From NCBI GenBank assembly GCA_026709325.1, contig JAPOTF010000007.1, positions 1-38,051 of the forward strand: 38,051 nucleotides of DNA. The letters are read 5' to 3'. The notes below the pieces were generated by a model. It worked only from the letters and a program-made list of their open reading frames with translations. It did no database searches and was not told the DNA's origin. Origin of the DNA: Roseovarius sp. (lineage in GTDB: Bacteria; Pseudomonadota; Alphaproteobacteria; Rhodobacterales; Rhodobacteraceae). Below are positions 1 to 9,711 of this stretch, piece after piece. The stretch's first letter is position 1; each line of letters begins with the position of its first letter. The translations under genes were made by a program, and so were the position numbers.

Positions 1-547
1 GTCGGCCGTCGCCCGTCATGGATAAAAGGCAATCCAGAAGATTATATGATACATAACTAGCCTTTGAATTTACGAGTTGATCATTGCGATTCGCATCATC
101 ATCAACATGTAAAAGTCACATGCTTTAATATTTGAAAATTACCGTATTTCATTTTTGGCAGACATATGGTTTGTCAAATTGAAGATATTTGGGCGATATT
201 GAATTGGGCGCTTCTCATCCGACGTTTGCTTGCAAAATGAAGTCCAAGCCGATATTGCCGCATATAGTGCTTCTTGTACGGGAATTTCGGCATTATCTTT
301 AATGTAGGCTTCATAGTTGAATCAAAATTCAAAATAACTGCGTTTCAATGGTTGAAAAAAACCGCGCTTGTGCTTTGGTGGCTTTAATGCGGTTTGATAA
401 TGCGTGTAATGCAGACAGTGCGCTTCGTACCTGTTTTATCTGCCGCTGGTGAAGCCCGACCTTGCCGGTGGGATTCGCGAAGATTTTAAATCTGGCGTCT
501 GTCGCGCAGTTTCATACTCGGTTTCATTTTTCAAAAGAAGGACTTAA
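1..547. other. Non-coding left edge
   Basis: I see no convincing gene, RNA or repeat here. The stretch is AT-rich except for its first about 20 bases. Its right end supplies the leader of the sulfatase gene, including an AAGAAGGA ribosome binding site just before the ATG at 548. Confidence 0.5.
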
Positions 548-2020
548 ATGTCTGAAAAATTTTCAAACCTTCTTGTCGTGATGTCAGATGAACATCGCCG
601 AGACGCCATGGGCTGCATGGGGCATCCCATTGTTCAGACGCCCAATCTAGACGCTCTGGCATTGCGAGGTTCGGTATTTGAGAACTCCTATACACCCTGT
701 CCCATGTGTGTGCCCGCTCGGGCAGCCGCGGCATGCGGAGATTATGTTCACAACATAAGATATTGGGACAGCGCAACGCCTTATGACGGTAGGCGAAGAA
801 GCTGGATGCACGAGTTGCGCGACAAGGGAATTGATGTTGCGTCAATTGGAAAATTGCACTTCCGCTCCAGTGAAGACGATAACGGTTTTTCCGAGGAACT
901 GCTTCCAATGCATGTTGTTGGAGGCGTTGGATGGGCGGCCGGACTTCTGCGCGAAAATCCTCCGCTGTTCGAAAGCGCGGCCGAACTTGCGCGCGATGTT
1001 GGAAGCGGGGCCAGCGCCTACACGGATTATGATCTTGAAATAACCGAGGTCGCGGAAAAGTGGCTGCATGATGGAAAAAGAAAGCAAAGGCCATGGGCCG
1101 CGTTTGTGTCTCTTGTAAGTCCGCATTATCCTCTCACGGCGCCGGAAAAATGGTATGGTCTATATGACCCGGACGACATGGATCCACCCGTTGCATATGA
1201 AACCGGGAAACGTCCGAATCACCCCGAAATTCGCCATATTGTTAATTTATTTGATTATGATCAGTATTTTGACCCGCAAAGAGTGCGCGAGGCAAAGGCG
1301 GCATATTACGGGTTGACCAGCTTTATGGATGACTGCCTGGGAAGAGTGCTCGCTGCACTTGAAACTTCGGGACAGGCTGACAACACTCTTGTGATTTATA
1401 CGTCAGATCATGGTGACATGCTTGGAGACCATGGAATGTGGACCAAGCAGGTGATGTATGAAGCTTCCTCCGGGATTCCAATGATAATGGCGGGTCCGGG
1501 AGTGGACGCGGGACGCAGAGTGGCAACTGGAGCGAGTCTTCTGGACTTGGCGGCTACCGCACTGGATAATTTTGGCTTGCCTGAAAATGCCGGATTTCCT
1601 GGTAAATCCCTGCTTAAAATTTCTGCTGAACCAGATGAAATCGATCGCACGGTTTTGAGCGAATATCATGATGGCGGTTCGACCACCGGGACTTTTATGA
1701 TTAGATGGCGAAACTGGAAACTGGTTTATTATCATAACTTCAAACCGCAACTGTTTAATCTTGAAATCGATCCGCATGAACAGTTTGATCTTGTCGAGAA
1801 TGCCGAAACGGATTCCGAAGTCATGGCGGCACTTGCGGAGGGAGCCAAAAGGCTTAATGCCATATGCGATCCGTCAGAGGTGAACCGGCTTGCGTTTTCG
1901 GATCAGAAAAAAAGGATAGAGGAACTGGGAGGTCTTGATGCGTGCATAAATGCATATATATTCAATCACACCCCAACTCCTCGTGAGCAGAAAAGGATGC
2001 GCGAGGGTCCCGCTCTTTGA
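548..2020 (+). CDS. Sulfatase family hydrolase (formylglycine-dependent)
   Basis: This is a 490-residue alkaline-phosphatase-superfamily sulfatase, probably cytoplasmic because no signal peptide is visible. Sulfatases cleave sulfate esters using a formylglycine made from Cys or Ser. The maturation motif C-V-P-A-R is present with the Cys at residue 54. The N-terminal metal-binding Asp-Glu is at 14-15, and the later metal-binding Asp-His lies in the TSDHGDMLGDHGMW stretch. The length suits the choline-sulfatase/arylsulfatase group. A strong AAGAAGGA precedes the ATG. No anaerobic maturase (anSME) gene is nearby, so maturation would need an FGE encoded elsewhere. The substrate cannot be read from sequence; choline sulfate, aryl sulfate and glycan sulfate are all possible. 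Confidence 0.85.
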   Translation: MSEKFSNLLVVMSDEHRRDAMGCMGHPIVQTPNLDALALRGSVFENSYTPCPMCVPARAAAACGDYVHNIRYWDSATPYDGRRRSWMHELRDKGIDVASIGKLHFRSSEDDNGFSEELLPMHVVGGVGWAAGLLRENPPLFESAAELARDVGSGASAYTDYDLEITEVAEKWLHDGKRKQRPWAAFVSLVSPHYPLTAPEKWYGLYDPDDMDPPVAYETGKRPNHPEIRHIVNLFDYDQYFDPQRVREAKAAYYGLTSFMDDCLGRVLAALETSGQADNTLVIYTSDHGDMLGDHGMWTKQVMYEASSGIPMIMAGPGVDAGRRVATGASLLDLAATALDNFGLPENAGFPGKSLLKISAEPDEIDRTVLSEYHDGGSTTGTFMIRWRNWKLVYYHNFKPQLFNLEIDPHEQFDLVENAETDSEVMAALAEGAKRLNAICDPSEVNRLAFSDQKKRIEELGGLDACINAYIFNHTPTPREQKRMREGPAL

Positions 2021-2439
2021 AATCCTCGTCTCGCATGCCGCTCTTCGGAAAGCACATGCGTATTTCGCTTTTACTATGACGACTAAAATGCCAAATGTTT
2101 ATGGAAACGGCCTTAAATTTCCCGCAGTGTCGTCGTTAAGCATCCTTTCCGGGGAGATCGTCCCGGATCTGTGCCTTGATCCATAAAATAACGCAGAGCA
2201 TTGAATGGCAGACATGCTCATTTGCAAAACGGATTTCCGACTGTTTCAAGTTCGCCAATGCTTGAATCATGCATGCTTCCAGATTGACGTGACTGTCAAA
2301 ATTCCGCATGAATGTTTATAAAAAAGACCATGGCAGCTTTCGGCATCGTCATAAAGTTTCGACTCATCAGATGCGGTAAATTTTTAAGTCACGTTTGCGG
2401 GTTTTCTGGAATCCGTTTGGCCGGGCGCTTTATTTTCAA
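2021..2439. other. Intergenic gap after the sulfatase gene
   Basis: I find no credible gene. Positions 2148-2167 hold a short inverted repeat (arms TCCGGG and CCCGGA, 8-nt loop) that is not followed by a T-run, so I do not call it a terminator. The gap separates the sulfatase gene from the convergent nitroreductase gene. Confidence 0.4.
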
Positions 2440-3018
2440 TTACCGTGACATCCATTCGGTAATCGATTCTATTTCAGGCCTGGGTCTATCCTGTGGGCAG
2501 GCCGTTTCAGTTCCTATGTGAACAATGCCAGATACGCGCTCGACGCTGGAAAGTCCGAGGCCGGTTTCCACGAATTCACGATCATGCGCAGGCCAACCCG
2601 TAATCCAGTTTGCTCCCCAACCGGAAGCAAGCGATGCATTCAGCAGGGCAAGGCAAACCGCCCCGGCGGAATATGTTTGTTCAATGGCCGGAATCTTGTC
2701 TGATGTTTTTGGACTTTCGATAACGGCAACGGCAAGATGGCTTGAGGAAAACGCCAATTTTGCCTTGGCAATGTCATTTTGATCCCGATCAAGTCTTTTT
2801 CCGGATGTTTCCACAAGTTCCGACAAACGCAACAGCGCTTTTCTTTCCAGTACAATGAATCTCCATGGTTCAAGCTTGCCATGGTCGGGGCTTCGCGCGG
2901 CGGCAGTCAATATTGGTAAAAGCGCGTCTCTGTCAGGAACAGGCGGCGCGAGTGTTTTTGCGGGACGGGAACGACGGGTCAGCAAAAACTCGAGAGCTTT
3001 TGGGTTGGGCTGTGACAT
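2440..3018 (-). CDS. Nitroreductase family protein (YdjA-like)
   Basis: This is a 192-residue member of the FMN-dependent nitroreductase fold, which uses NAD(P)H to reduce nitro, quinone or similar substrates. The short length and single-domain layout match the YdjA/TdsD-like branch. An N-terminal FMN-phosphate-binding RRSRPAKTL segment lies near residues 15-23, an SPDHGKLEPWRF stretch follows at about 43-54, and a Gly-rich GWGANWITGW segment lies at about 133-142. The gene is transcribed toward the sulfatase gene and away from the M48 protease gene. The ribosome binding site is weak. The family is clear; the physiological substrate is not. Confidence 0.82.
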   Translation of the reverse strand: MSQPNPKALEFLLTRRSRPAKTLAPPVPDRDALLPILTAAARSPDHGKLEPWRFIVLERKALLRLSELVETSGKRLDRDQNDIAKAKLAFSSSHLAVAVIESPKTSDKIPAIEQTYSAGAVCLALLNASLASGWGANWITGWPAHDREFVETGLGLSSVERVSGIVHIGTETACPQDRPRPEIESITEWMSR

Positions 3019-3363
3019 GAAACACTCTAATTGATTTTCTCTCCGGGGTTAATGAATAACATGTTTTTCGGGTCAATAGCAAAAGACCTATATCTCTGGT
3101 GGTCTTGGAGCGCATTGCGTCAATCAAATGCCGGAACTGCAATCGCCGTTGGCAAACTGAATAAGGGGCGCGTTTCGGCTTTAAAGCAAATCTCGCTGCC
3201 TTGATGTCTTTTTCTCCCCGGCACCAGCAGTTTTCAGTTAAGTGGTCTCCGAGGTCGACTTGTTCATTGGCCATAAAATCCAAAATCGCACTGAAAATCA
3301 TTTGAAGGGATTGCAGATCGGTATATATATCAACATGGGAATCTTGATTGTCGGGATTGCAAT
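3019..3363. other. Divergent promoter spacer
   Basis: This 345-nt spacer lies between the divergently transcribed nitroreductase and M48 protease genes. No gene or RNA was recognised. It presumably holds promoters for both, but I see no strong consensus box. Confidence 0.4.
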
Positions 3364-4038
3364 ATGCGCTTGTATGCTCTTCTTGTTGCACTGATGCTAT
3401 CCGGTTGCGTGGAAACTGCCCAGAATTCCTCATCCGCCAGAAAGCCGGTTTATCTGACTGATGAGAATGTAAGGCAGTTCAAGCAGGTTGTTAAGGATGT
3501 CGAACCTGTTGCCGAACGCTATTGCGCTGAACAGTTGCCCCGTGCCAATTGCGATTTCCTGATTGTTGTGGATGATCGATCCGGGCAGCCACCGAATGCA
3601 TTTCAGACACTCGACCGAAGCGGACGGCCGATTTTGGCATTTACCGTTTCGCTGCTTGCCGATGTAAATCGGGATGAACTCGCCTTTATCATGAGTCATG
3701 AAGCTGCGCATCATATCGCGCAGCATATACCAAAACAGCAGGCCAGTGCAGTCGTTGGAGGCATTCTCATAGGTGGTATTGCGGCCGCAACCGGAGCCGG
3801 GGCACCCGATTCGTATTTTGATCTCGGAGCGTCGGTTGGCGGACGCATTTATTCCAAGGAACACGAGCTTGAGGCAGACTCAATGGGTGCGGTAATAACC
3901 CACCTTTCGGGTTACGACCCGCTCAGGGGCGCGGAATTTTTCAACCGCATACCGGATCCGGGTGACAGGTTCCTTGGAACGCATCCACCCAATGCTGAAA
4001 GAATAGCCGCGGTGAGGCGCGCGCATTCCGGTCTTTAG
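3364..4038 (+). CDS. M48 family metalloprotease lipoprotein
   Basis: This is a 224-residue zinc metalloprotease. The N-terminus is a short lipoprotein signal peptide with lipobox L-S-G-C and the lipidated Cys at residue 15, so the protein is probably anchored in the envelope facing the periplasm. The catalytic HEAAH motif lies at 112-116. The downstream H-E-L-E-A-D segment at 167-172 supplies the third zinc ligand typical of M48 peptidases (BepA/LoiP/Oma1 type). A Gly/Ala-rich stretch at about 130-150 separates them. The C-terminal THPPNAERI resembles the conserved end of LoiP/YcaL-like proteins. A role in outer-membrane protein quality control is inferred from the family. Confidence 0.85.
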   Translation: MRLYALLVALMLSGCVETAQNSSSARKPVYLTDENVRQFKQVVKDVEPVAERYCAEQLPRANCDFLIVVDDRSGQPPNAFQTLDRSGRPILAFTVSLLADVNRDELAFIMSHEAAHHIAQHIPKQQASAVVGGILIGGIAAATGAGAPDSYFDLGASVGGRIYSKEHELEADSMGAVITHLSGYDPLRGAEFFNRIPDPGDRFLGTHPPNAERIAAVRRAHSGL

Positions 4039-4072
4039 ACTTGCTCTCAGATATTTAGAGCGTGAACCAGCG

Positions 4073-5482
4073 TCACCGGCTTGCGGGAATGTCTGTAAAA
4101 GGCGCGCCGCACGACGCGTCAAGTCTTTGCCCCCAAAGATCATATTCGTTTGCCTCATCGATTTTAACCTGCAGAATGTCACCGGGTTTCAGATCATCTG
4201 TGTTGGAGTCAATAAACAGGCAGCCGTCGATTTCGGGCGCATCGGCCTTTGTTCGGCATGTTGCAATTCCATCCCCGTCAATCTCATCAACAATGACTTC
4301 CTGAACGGTTCCCACTTTTTTTGCCAGTTTGCCCGCCGATATCGCTTGCGCCTTTTGCATAAATCTTTCCCGGCGTTCCCGCTTGACCTCTTCCGGAACA
4401 TGATTGGGCATGGCGTTTGCCCGGGCGCCTTCCACATTTTCGTATTTAAAACATCCGATTCGATCAAGCTGCGCATCTTGAAGCCAGTCAAGAAGCGTTT
4501 CAAACTCCTCTTCGGTCTCACCCGGATAGCCAACAATAAAGGTTGACCGTATTGCAAGGTTCGGACATGTTCTCCGCCATTTTGAAATTTCGTCAAGAGC
4601 TTTGGTTCCGGCCGCCGGACGGGCCATTCGCCTTAGCGTTTCCGGGTGGGCGTGTTGAAACGGAATGTCAAGATAGGGCAGCAGTCCGCTTTTTGAGTCC
4701 GCCATGATTGAAACCAGATCTCGAACATGCGGGTAGGGGTAGACATAGTGAAGCCGAATCCATGCGCCGACTTCTCCCAGTGCGCGAGCGAGGTCCACAA
4801 TGTGGCTTCGCAGGTTTTCGCCTTTCCAGATGCCGTGGTCGTGTTTTCTGTCCAGTCCGTAAGCGCCTGTATCCTGTGAAATAACAAGAATTTCCCTAAC
4901 GCCGCTTTCAACGAGCTTTTCGGCCTCTCGCATTATCGCGTGACCCGGTCGGGATAACAGCCTGCCGCGCATGTCGGGGATTATGCAAAATCGGCACTTG
5001 TGATTGCAGCCTTCGGAAATCTTCAAATATGCATAATGCCTTGGCGTCAGCTTTACACCGGTGGAGGGCATCAGCTGGATAAATGGATCGGGTATTGGCG
5101 GAACCGCCATGTGAACGGCATCAAGAACCTGTTCATATTGATGGGGGCCGGTTACGGCAAGCACTTTTGGATGTCTTCCGGTTATATATTCGGGATTTGC
5201 GCCAAGGCATCCCGTTACGATTACCTTGCCGTTTTCCCGCAGGGCCTCTCCAATTGCCTGCAGGCTTTCAGCCTTGGCGGTATCGAGAAATCCGCACGTG
5301 TTAACGATGACTGCGTCGGCGCCGGCGTAATCTGGAGAAATTCCATACCCCTCCGCTCTGAGGCGCGTGAGTATCCGCTCGCTATCCACTAGCGCCTTGG
5401 GGCAGCCAAGCGACACCATGCCGATTACAGCCTGTTCGGATTTCAATCCGCCCGCGCGCGGTTGGTGGCCTGATTTGCTCAT
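4073..5482 (-). CDS. rimO: Ribosomal protein S12 methylthiotransferase RimO
   Basis: This is a 469-residue radical-SAM enzyme that adds a methylthio group to a conserved Asp of ribosomal protein S12. The N-terminal UPF0004 domain carries Cys27 (SLGCPK), Cys63 and Cys92 for the auxiliary cluster. The radical-SAM CxxxCxxC is Cys159, Cys163 and Cys166 in the CNHKCRFC segment. A TRAM domain forms the C-terminus at about residues 400-455. [12 protein letters not shown] favours RimO over MiaB. It is transcribed alone and converges on the M48 gene with a gap of about 34 nt. Confidence 0.95.
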   Translation of the reverse strand: MSKSGHQPRAGGLKSEQAVIGMVSLGCPKALVDSERILTRLRAEGYGISPDYAGADAVIVNTCGFLDTAKAESLQAIGEALRENGKVIVTGCLGANPEYITGRHPKVLAVTGPHQYEQVLDAVHMAVPPIPDPFIQLMPSTGVKLTPRHYAYLKISEGCNHKCRFCIIPDMRGRLLSRPGHAIMREAEKLVESGVREILVISQDTGAYGLDRKHDHGIWKGENLRSHIVDLARALGEVGAWIRLHYVYPYPHVRDLVSIMADSKSGLLPYLDIPFQHAHPETLRRMARPAAGTKALDEISKWRRTCPNLAIRSTFIVGYPGETEEEFETLLDWLQDAQLDRIGCFKYENVEGARANAMPNHVPEEVKRERRERFMQKAQAISAGKLAKKVGTVQEVIVDEIDGDGIATCRTKADAPEIDGCLFIDSNTDDLKPGDILQVKIDEANEYDLWGQRLDASCGAPFTDIPASR

Positions 5483-5751
5483 ATGTCGAAATTTAACTTG
5501 ATGGGCATGGCAGAAATGCAGAATTATACCGTGTCGTTTTGTTCAACAACAGGAAAAGCAAAGGCCCGGCCTAAAATGGCAAATTCGCTTGTCTGCCGCA
5601 ATAGGTCGTTGCATTTGTCTCAATGATGACTAAGCATCGAAAATGCGATCCGATTAATACGGCAGCGCTGATCTCGGGGCATGGTGATTGCCGGTTTGAT
5701 GCAATCGAGGAACGTTTTTTCTCCGAGTCTGGCGGCTGCAATCGATAGGGA

Positions 5752-6789
5752 ATGGAGAATATGAAAAAGCGAACAGCGGCCGTTATGGCGGATTATAATG
5801 GCATCTCGCCCAAATTTCCGGGTGAGGGGATATCAATTGGCGAGGGTGCGGCCATCCTGGGTCGCGCCGAAATAGGAAGCAATGCGAGCCTCGGAACACT
5901 TGCCGTCATTCGCGCCGACGGACATAAAGTGAATATAGGGGACAATGTTTTCATTGGAAATTGTTCAACCGTTCATATTGCCCACGAACTTATCCCCGCA
6001 ATTGTCGGAAACAACGTTACAATTGGTTCCAGTGCAGTGATCCACGCGTGCACTGTAGGTGATGGATGCGTTGTGGATTGCGGAGCCGTCATACTTGATG
6101 GTTCCGGCATTGGCCCCGGAGCTGTCATTGGAGCAAATTCCACTGTGTTTCCAAGAAGCCGGCTGGAAGGGGGATGGTTATACGAGGGAAATCCGGCCAG
6201 GCCTGTTTCAAAAATATCAAGCGAGTATCTGAAAACTCTACATGGGAGAATTCGCAGAGAAAAAGCGTTGCCGTCCCCTGATATAATCAGCGGCTGTCAG
6301 GTGCCCGCCGATAGTTTTGTCGCACCTACCGCGAGCTTGAAAGGGGACATCCAAATTGGCGGCAAAGCTGGAATTTTTTACAGTTGCATGCTGGATGCCG
6401 GCAAATACGCGATTAAAATCGGGGACGGTACAAATGTTCAAGACAACAGCTTGCTTGCATGCAAGGCTGGGAACATCATCATAGAGGACAACGTTACGGT
6501 TGGGCACAACGTGATCATGGACGATTGTCACATTGAATCCGGCTGCCTGGTGGGAATCGGTTCGCGAGTTGCATCCGGCACAATAATTGAAGGGGACGTG
6601 CTTTTGGCGGCGGGGTCTGAAACAATGGAGGGTCAAAGACTGTCCGCCGAACAGGTTTGGGCTGGGAGACCCGCCAGGCCAATAGCGAAATTGGATGACG
6701 GGAAATTCAAAATGATGAGCGACAACATTGCCACCTACATCGAATATGCGGAACAGCTGCGAGAAGCGCCCCACACGCCGTTTCAATAA
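5752..6789 (+). CDS. Tandem gamma-carbonic-anhydrase-like (left-handed beta-helix) protein
   Basis: This is a 345-residue protein made of two consecutive gamma-CA/YrdA-like domains (about 20-155 and 180-315), each built of hexapeptide repeats and each ending in a G-N-P-A-R-P or G-R-P-A-R-P turn plus helix. Single-domain relatives are about 170-200 residues. Metal ligands are divided. The N-domain keeps the Arg and Asp of VIRADG (54, 56), the first ligand His75 and the third ligand position His98, but has Ser93 in place of the second. The C-domain keeps the Gln-Asp pair (230, 231) and the second ligand His252, but has Ala236 and Asp257 at the other two positions. It may be a carbonic anhydrase-like enzyme, an acyltransferase-like PaaY/CaiE relative or a structural protein. 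ATG 5761 is an alternative start with a better placed GGAG. Confidence 0.8.
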   Translation: MENMKKRTAAVMADYNGISPKFPGEGISIGEGAAILGRAEIGSNASLGTLAVIRADGHKVNIGDNVFIGNCSTVHIAHELIPAIVGNNVTIGSSAVIHACTVGDGCVVDCGAVILDGSGIGPGAVIGANSTVFPRSRLEGGWLYEGNPARPVSKISSEYLKTLHGRIRREKALPSPDIISGCQVPADSFVAPTASLKGDIQIGGKAGIFYSCMLDAGKYAIKIGDGTNVQDNSLLACKAGNIIIEDNVTVGHNVIMDDCHIESGCLVGIGSRVASGTIIEGDVLLAAGSETMEGQRLSAEQVWAGRPARPIAKLDDGKFKMMSDNIATYIEYAEQLREAPHTPFQ

Positions 6790-6827
6790 AGGACAGGGTC
6801 GGGAAAAATGCGGGTTGGGCTGGTTAC

Positions 6828-8243
6828 ATGAAACTGAACTCGGCAGGCGATGATTTCATTGCCCGTTTGCGAAAATGTCTCCCGAAAGAATCTTTTCGAG
6901 AAATCACCGCATCCTATCTTGAAGAACCGAGAGGTCAAGTGACGGGCAGGGCCGGTTTGGTGGTGGCGCCGGGATCTGTGGGCGACGTCTCCCTGATCGT
7001 AAAGGCGGCGATCGAATATCGTGTGCCAATTATCCCCTATGGTGGAGGGACGGGCCTGGTGGGTGGCCAGATCATGCCTGATGGACCGGTCCCCGTGATT
7101 CTCAGTTTGGAGAGATTGCGCAAAATTCGCGGTGTTTATCCGGCAGACAATGTGATTGAGGTTGAAGCCGGTGCAATATTGGCGGATGTTCAATCGGCGG
7201 CCGCCAGCGTCGGCAAACTGTTTCCACTTTCCATCGCCGCGCGGGGCAGTGCCAGAATTGGCGGAATACTGGCCACAAATGCGGGTGGCGTAAATGTCCT
7301 GCGTTATGGAAACGCTCGGGAATTGTGCCTGGGCCTGGAGGCGGTATTGCCTGACGGATCCATCTGGAATGGCATGAAACGCCTTAGAAAGGACAACATG
7401 GGTTATGATCTGCGCAATCTGCTTATTGGATCAGAGGGCACTCTTGGCGTAATAACATCCGCGGCACTGAAATTGTCGCCAATTCCCGCGAATTCCGCCA
7501 CCGCCTTGCTTGCTGTTCGAAATCCCGCCTGTGCGCTCGACATTCTATCGCTGGCATCGGATCAATTTTGCGATGGGGTGAACGCATTTGAACTGATGAA
7601 ATCCACGTCTCTGGAGTTCATTGCAGAAGCCTTCCCGGAAATGAAACGGCCTTTTGCCGATCCGCCCGATTGGTTTGTGCTTGTCGACGTTGGGCTGGCG
7701 AAGGGCATTGATCCCGCGGAATCGTTTGAGAAACTGTATCTCGATTCACATGCAAGGGGTTTCTGCTATGACGGCCTGGTCTCGCATTCGGAGGCGCAAC
7801 GTCGGGAATTTTGGGCCATTCGTGAAATTATACCCGAAGCCAACCGGCGAATTGGCGCCATTTGCTCGCACGACATTTCTGTTCCGCTAGGGAGCATTGC
7901 GGAATTTATCGAAAGCAGTGATGTTGCCATGGCGGCCCTCGGAACCTATCGAATAAACTGTTTTGGTCATTTGGGTGACGGAAATCTCCATTTTAACATA
8001 TTTCCGCCCAAGGGAGAAAACCGAAACCGCTATCTTGGCGAACGCGGTGTAATAACGCAATGCATTCATGATCTGGTGCATGGCTTTGGCGGGTCTGTGG
8101 GAGCGGAACACGGGGTGGGGCGTCTCAAGATCGGGGATTTGGAACGGTATGCCGATCCTTCGGGTCTGTCCGCAATGCGGGCGATAAAAACGGCTCTCGA
8201 TCCCGCGGGAATTATGAACCCTGGAGCGGTTTTTCGAATGTAA
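6828..8243 (+). CDS. FAD-linked D-2-hydroxyacid dehydrogenase (D2HGDH/GlcD family)
   Basis: This 471-residue flavoprotein has an N-terminal PCMH-type FAD-binding domain with the pyrophosphate loop PYGGGTGLVGGQ near residues 66-77, and a C-terminal FAD-oxidase domain. The C-terminal HLGDGNLHFN and AEHGVGRLK segments are conserved metal and substrate-binding signatures of D-2-hydroxyglutarate, D-lactate and glycolate dehydrogenases. Such enzymes oxidise a D-2-hydroxyacid to the 2-oxoacid and pass electrons to a flavoprotein or quinone carrier. It follows the gamma-CA-like gene on the same strand by 38 nt, so the two may be cotranscribed. The precise substrate is open; D-2-hydroxyglutarate is most likely from the overall pattern. 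Confidence 0.85.
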   Translation: MKLNSAGDDFIARLRKCLPKESFREITASYLEEPRGQVTGRAGLVVAPGSVGDVSLIVKAAIEYRVPIIPYGGGTGLVGGQIMPDGPVPVILSLERLRKIRGVYPADNVIEVEAGAILADVQSAAASVGKLFPLSIAARGSARIGGILATNAGGVNVLRYGNARELCLGLEAVLPDGSIWNGMKRLRKDNMGYDLRNLLIGSEGTLGVITSAALKLSPIPANSATALLAVRNPACALDILSLASDQFCDGVNAFELMKSTSLEFIAEAFPEMKRPFADPPDWFVLVDVGLAKGIDPAESFEKLYLDSHARGFCYDGLVSHSEAQRREFWAIREIIPEANRRIGAICSHDISVPLGSIAEFIESSDVAMAALGTYRINCFGHLGDGNLHFNIFPPKGENRNRYLGERGVITQCIHDLVHGFGGSVGAEHGVGRLKIGDLERYADPSGLSAMRAIKTALDPAGIMNPGAVFRM

Positions 8244-8258
8244 AGCGCTTAATCAGGC

Positions 8259-9323
8259 TTATGCATGGCCGTTTACCATCAATTTTTTTGCGACATCGCG
8301 AAAAACCCGAGCATGCGCGGAGTGCGGGCTGGCTGCAACAAGAGGTGTGCCGTGATCAGCCGCAATTCGAATGTCAAGATGCAATGGTACCTCTGCAAGA
8401 AGCGGCACTCCAAGTTTTTCGGCTTCTTCCGCGACTCCTCCATGTCCGAATATATGCTCTTCATGTCCGCAATTTGAACAGATATGCGTTGACATGTTTT
8501 CGATCATGCCAAGAACGGGAACATTGAGTTTTTTAAACATGTCCACCCCTTTGCGGGCGTCAATAAGCGCCACATCCTGGGGTGTTGAAACGATGATGGC
8601 TCCGTCAACGACGGTTCTTTGCGCCAGAGTCATCTGCACATCGCCAGTGCCAGGCGGGAGATCGACGATCAGGCAGTCAAGTGATCCCCATTGCACCTGA
8701 CGCAGCATCTGCTGCAAAGCCTGCATGAGCATTGGGCCTCGCCAGATCACTGCCCGGCCTTCCTCTATCATCAATCCAATCGACATCATGGTAACGCCAT
8801 GATTTCGCACGGGAATAATGGCCTTGCCGTCCGGACTTGATGGCCGCTCGGAAACTCCAAGCATGCGCTGCTGTGAAGGCCCATATACATCCGCGTCGAG
8901 AAGTCCGACGCGTCGGCCCTCGGCGACCAGGGCGCAGGCAAGATTGGCGGACACTGTTGATTTGCCGACACCTCCCTTGCCGGAGGCAAGTGCGAGAACG
9001 CGAGCCACTCCGGGTATTTTTTCAGGTTGCCTGGACGAGGGCTTGGGGCTTTTGCCAAGGTCGGGCGGGGCCTTGGTTTCATGCGCGGTAAGGACCGCGT
9101 GAACCTCCTTCACTCCTGAAACGCCATTTAATGCAAACTCGGCGTTAACGCGAACGGGCTCATATTCTTTAGCCATGGCGGGATTGATTTCCAGCACAAA
9201 TCGCACTATGCCGCTATCGACATTCATTCCACGAACAATTCCGGCCGAGACGATATCGTCGCCCGTCGCCGGATCCTTTATTCCCCGAAGCGCTTCAAGA
9301 GCCCGTTCTTTTGTAATGCCCAC
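8259..9323 (-). CDS. apbC: Mrp/ApbC/NBP35-type iron-sulfur cluster carrier ATPase
   Basis: This is a 354-residue P-loop ATPase that binds and transfers Fe-S clusters. It has an N-terminal MIP18/DUF59 domain (about 1-85), a deviant Walker A GKGGVGKST near residue 115 and a C-terminal CxxC (CSNCG) near 280 that bridges a cluster between two subunits. I chose the GTG at 9323 because AAGGAG lies 8 nt upstream and the protein then begins VGITKERAL, as in homologues. An in-frame ATG at 9428 would add 35 residues that do not look like the family. It is convergent with the D-2-hydroxyacid dehydrogenase gene. Fe-S clients in this window include RimO, the 2Fe-2S/Mo subunit and the 6-hydroxynicotinate-reductase-like protein. 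Confidence 0.9.
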   Translation of the reverse strand: MGITKERALEALRGIKDPATGDDIVSAGIVRGMNVDSGIVRFVLEINPAMAKEYEPVRVNAEFALNGVSGVKEVHAVLTAHETKAPPDLGKSPKPSSRQPEKIPGVARVLALASGKGGVGKSTVSANLACALVAEGRRVGLLDADVYGPSQQRMLGVSERPSSPDGKAIIPVRNHGVTMMSIGLMIEEGRAVIWRGPMLMQALQQMLRQVQWGSLDCLIVDLPPGTGDVQMTLAQRTVVDGAIIVSTPQDVALIDARKGVDMFKKLNVPVLGMIENMSTHICSNCGHEEHIFGHGGVAEEAEKLGVPLLAEVPLHLDIRIAADHGTPLVAASPHSAHARVFRDVAKKLMVNGHA

Positions 9324-9711
9324 CAGATTCACTCCTTGAAAATTTACCAGGTCATTCCCATTAATTTCGATAAACCGGCACACAAACCATATGCCGCTGT
9401 TTCCGCATAGAATATAAACATTGGCCAAGGGGAGATACCATCTTTATTGAGAGATTGTGTTTTCCGCGATGAAATTCAACGCCGGCCTTTGAATAAATTC
9501 CAATGTCCCGACTTCATGTGAAATTTCCGTCAAAGCCATGAGGTGGAGACGTTTGAAAACCTATGGAACATGGTTCATTTGCCGGTTATTTTTATTTTTG
9601 AGAAACTGGAGCATTGCCAAGACCCAAAAATAATTCATTATGGTGGTGGAGATACGGCTGGTCCGCCCAGTTCTGCAATTTTTGGCGGCAAAACAACGGG
9701 AGGATAGCAAG
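9324..9711. other. Divergent spacer between apbC and frmA
   Basis: This stretch serves as the 5' region for both apbC (leftward) and frmA (rightward). Both reading frames stay open into it (ATG 9428 on the minus strand, ATG 9640 on the plus strand), but neither extension resembles its family. No RNA or clear promoter boxes were recognised. Confidence 0.4.

Noticed and set aside
2148-2167. Possible terminator after the sulfatase gene
   Set aside because: The stem is only six base pairs and no T-run follows on either strand.
9324-9428. N-terminal 35-residue extension of ApbC from ATG 9428
   Set aside because: The internal GTG at 9323 has an ideal AAGGAG and restores the family N-terminus.
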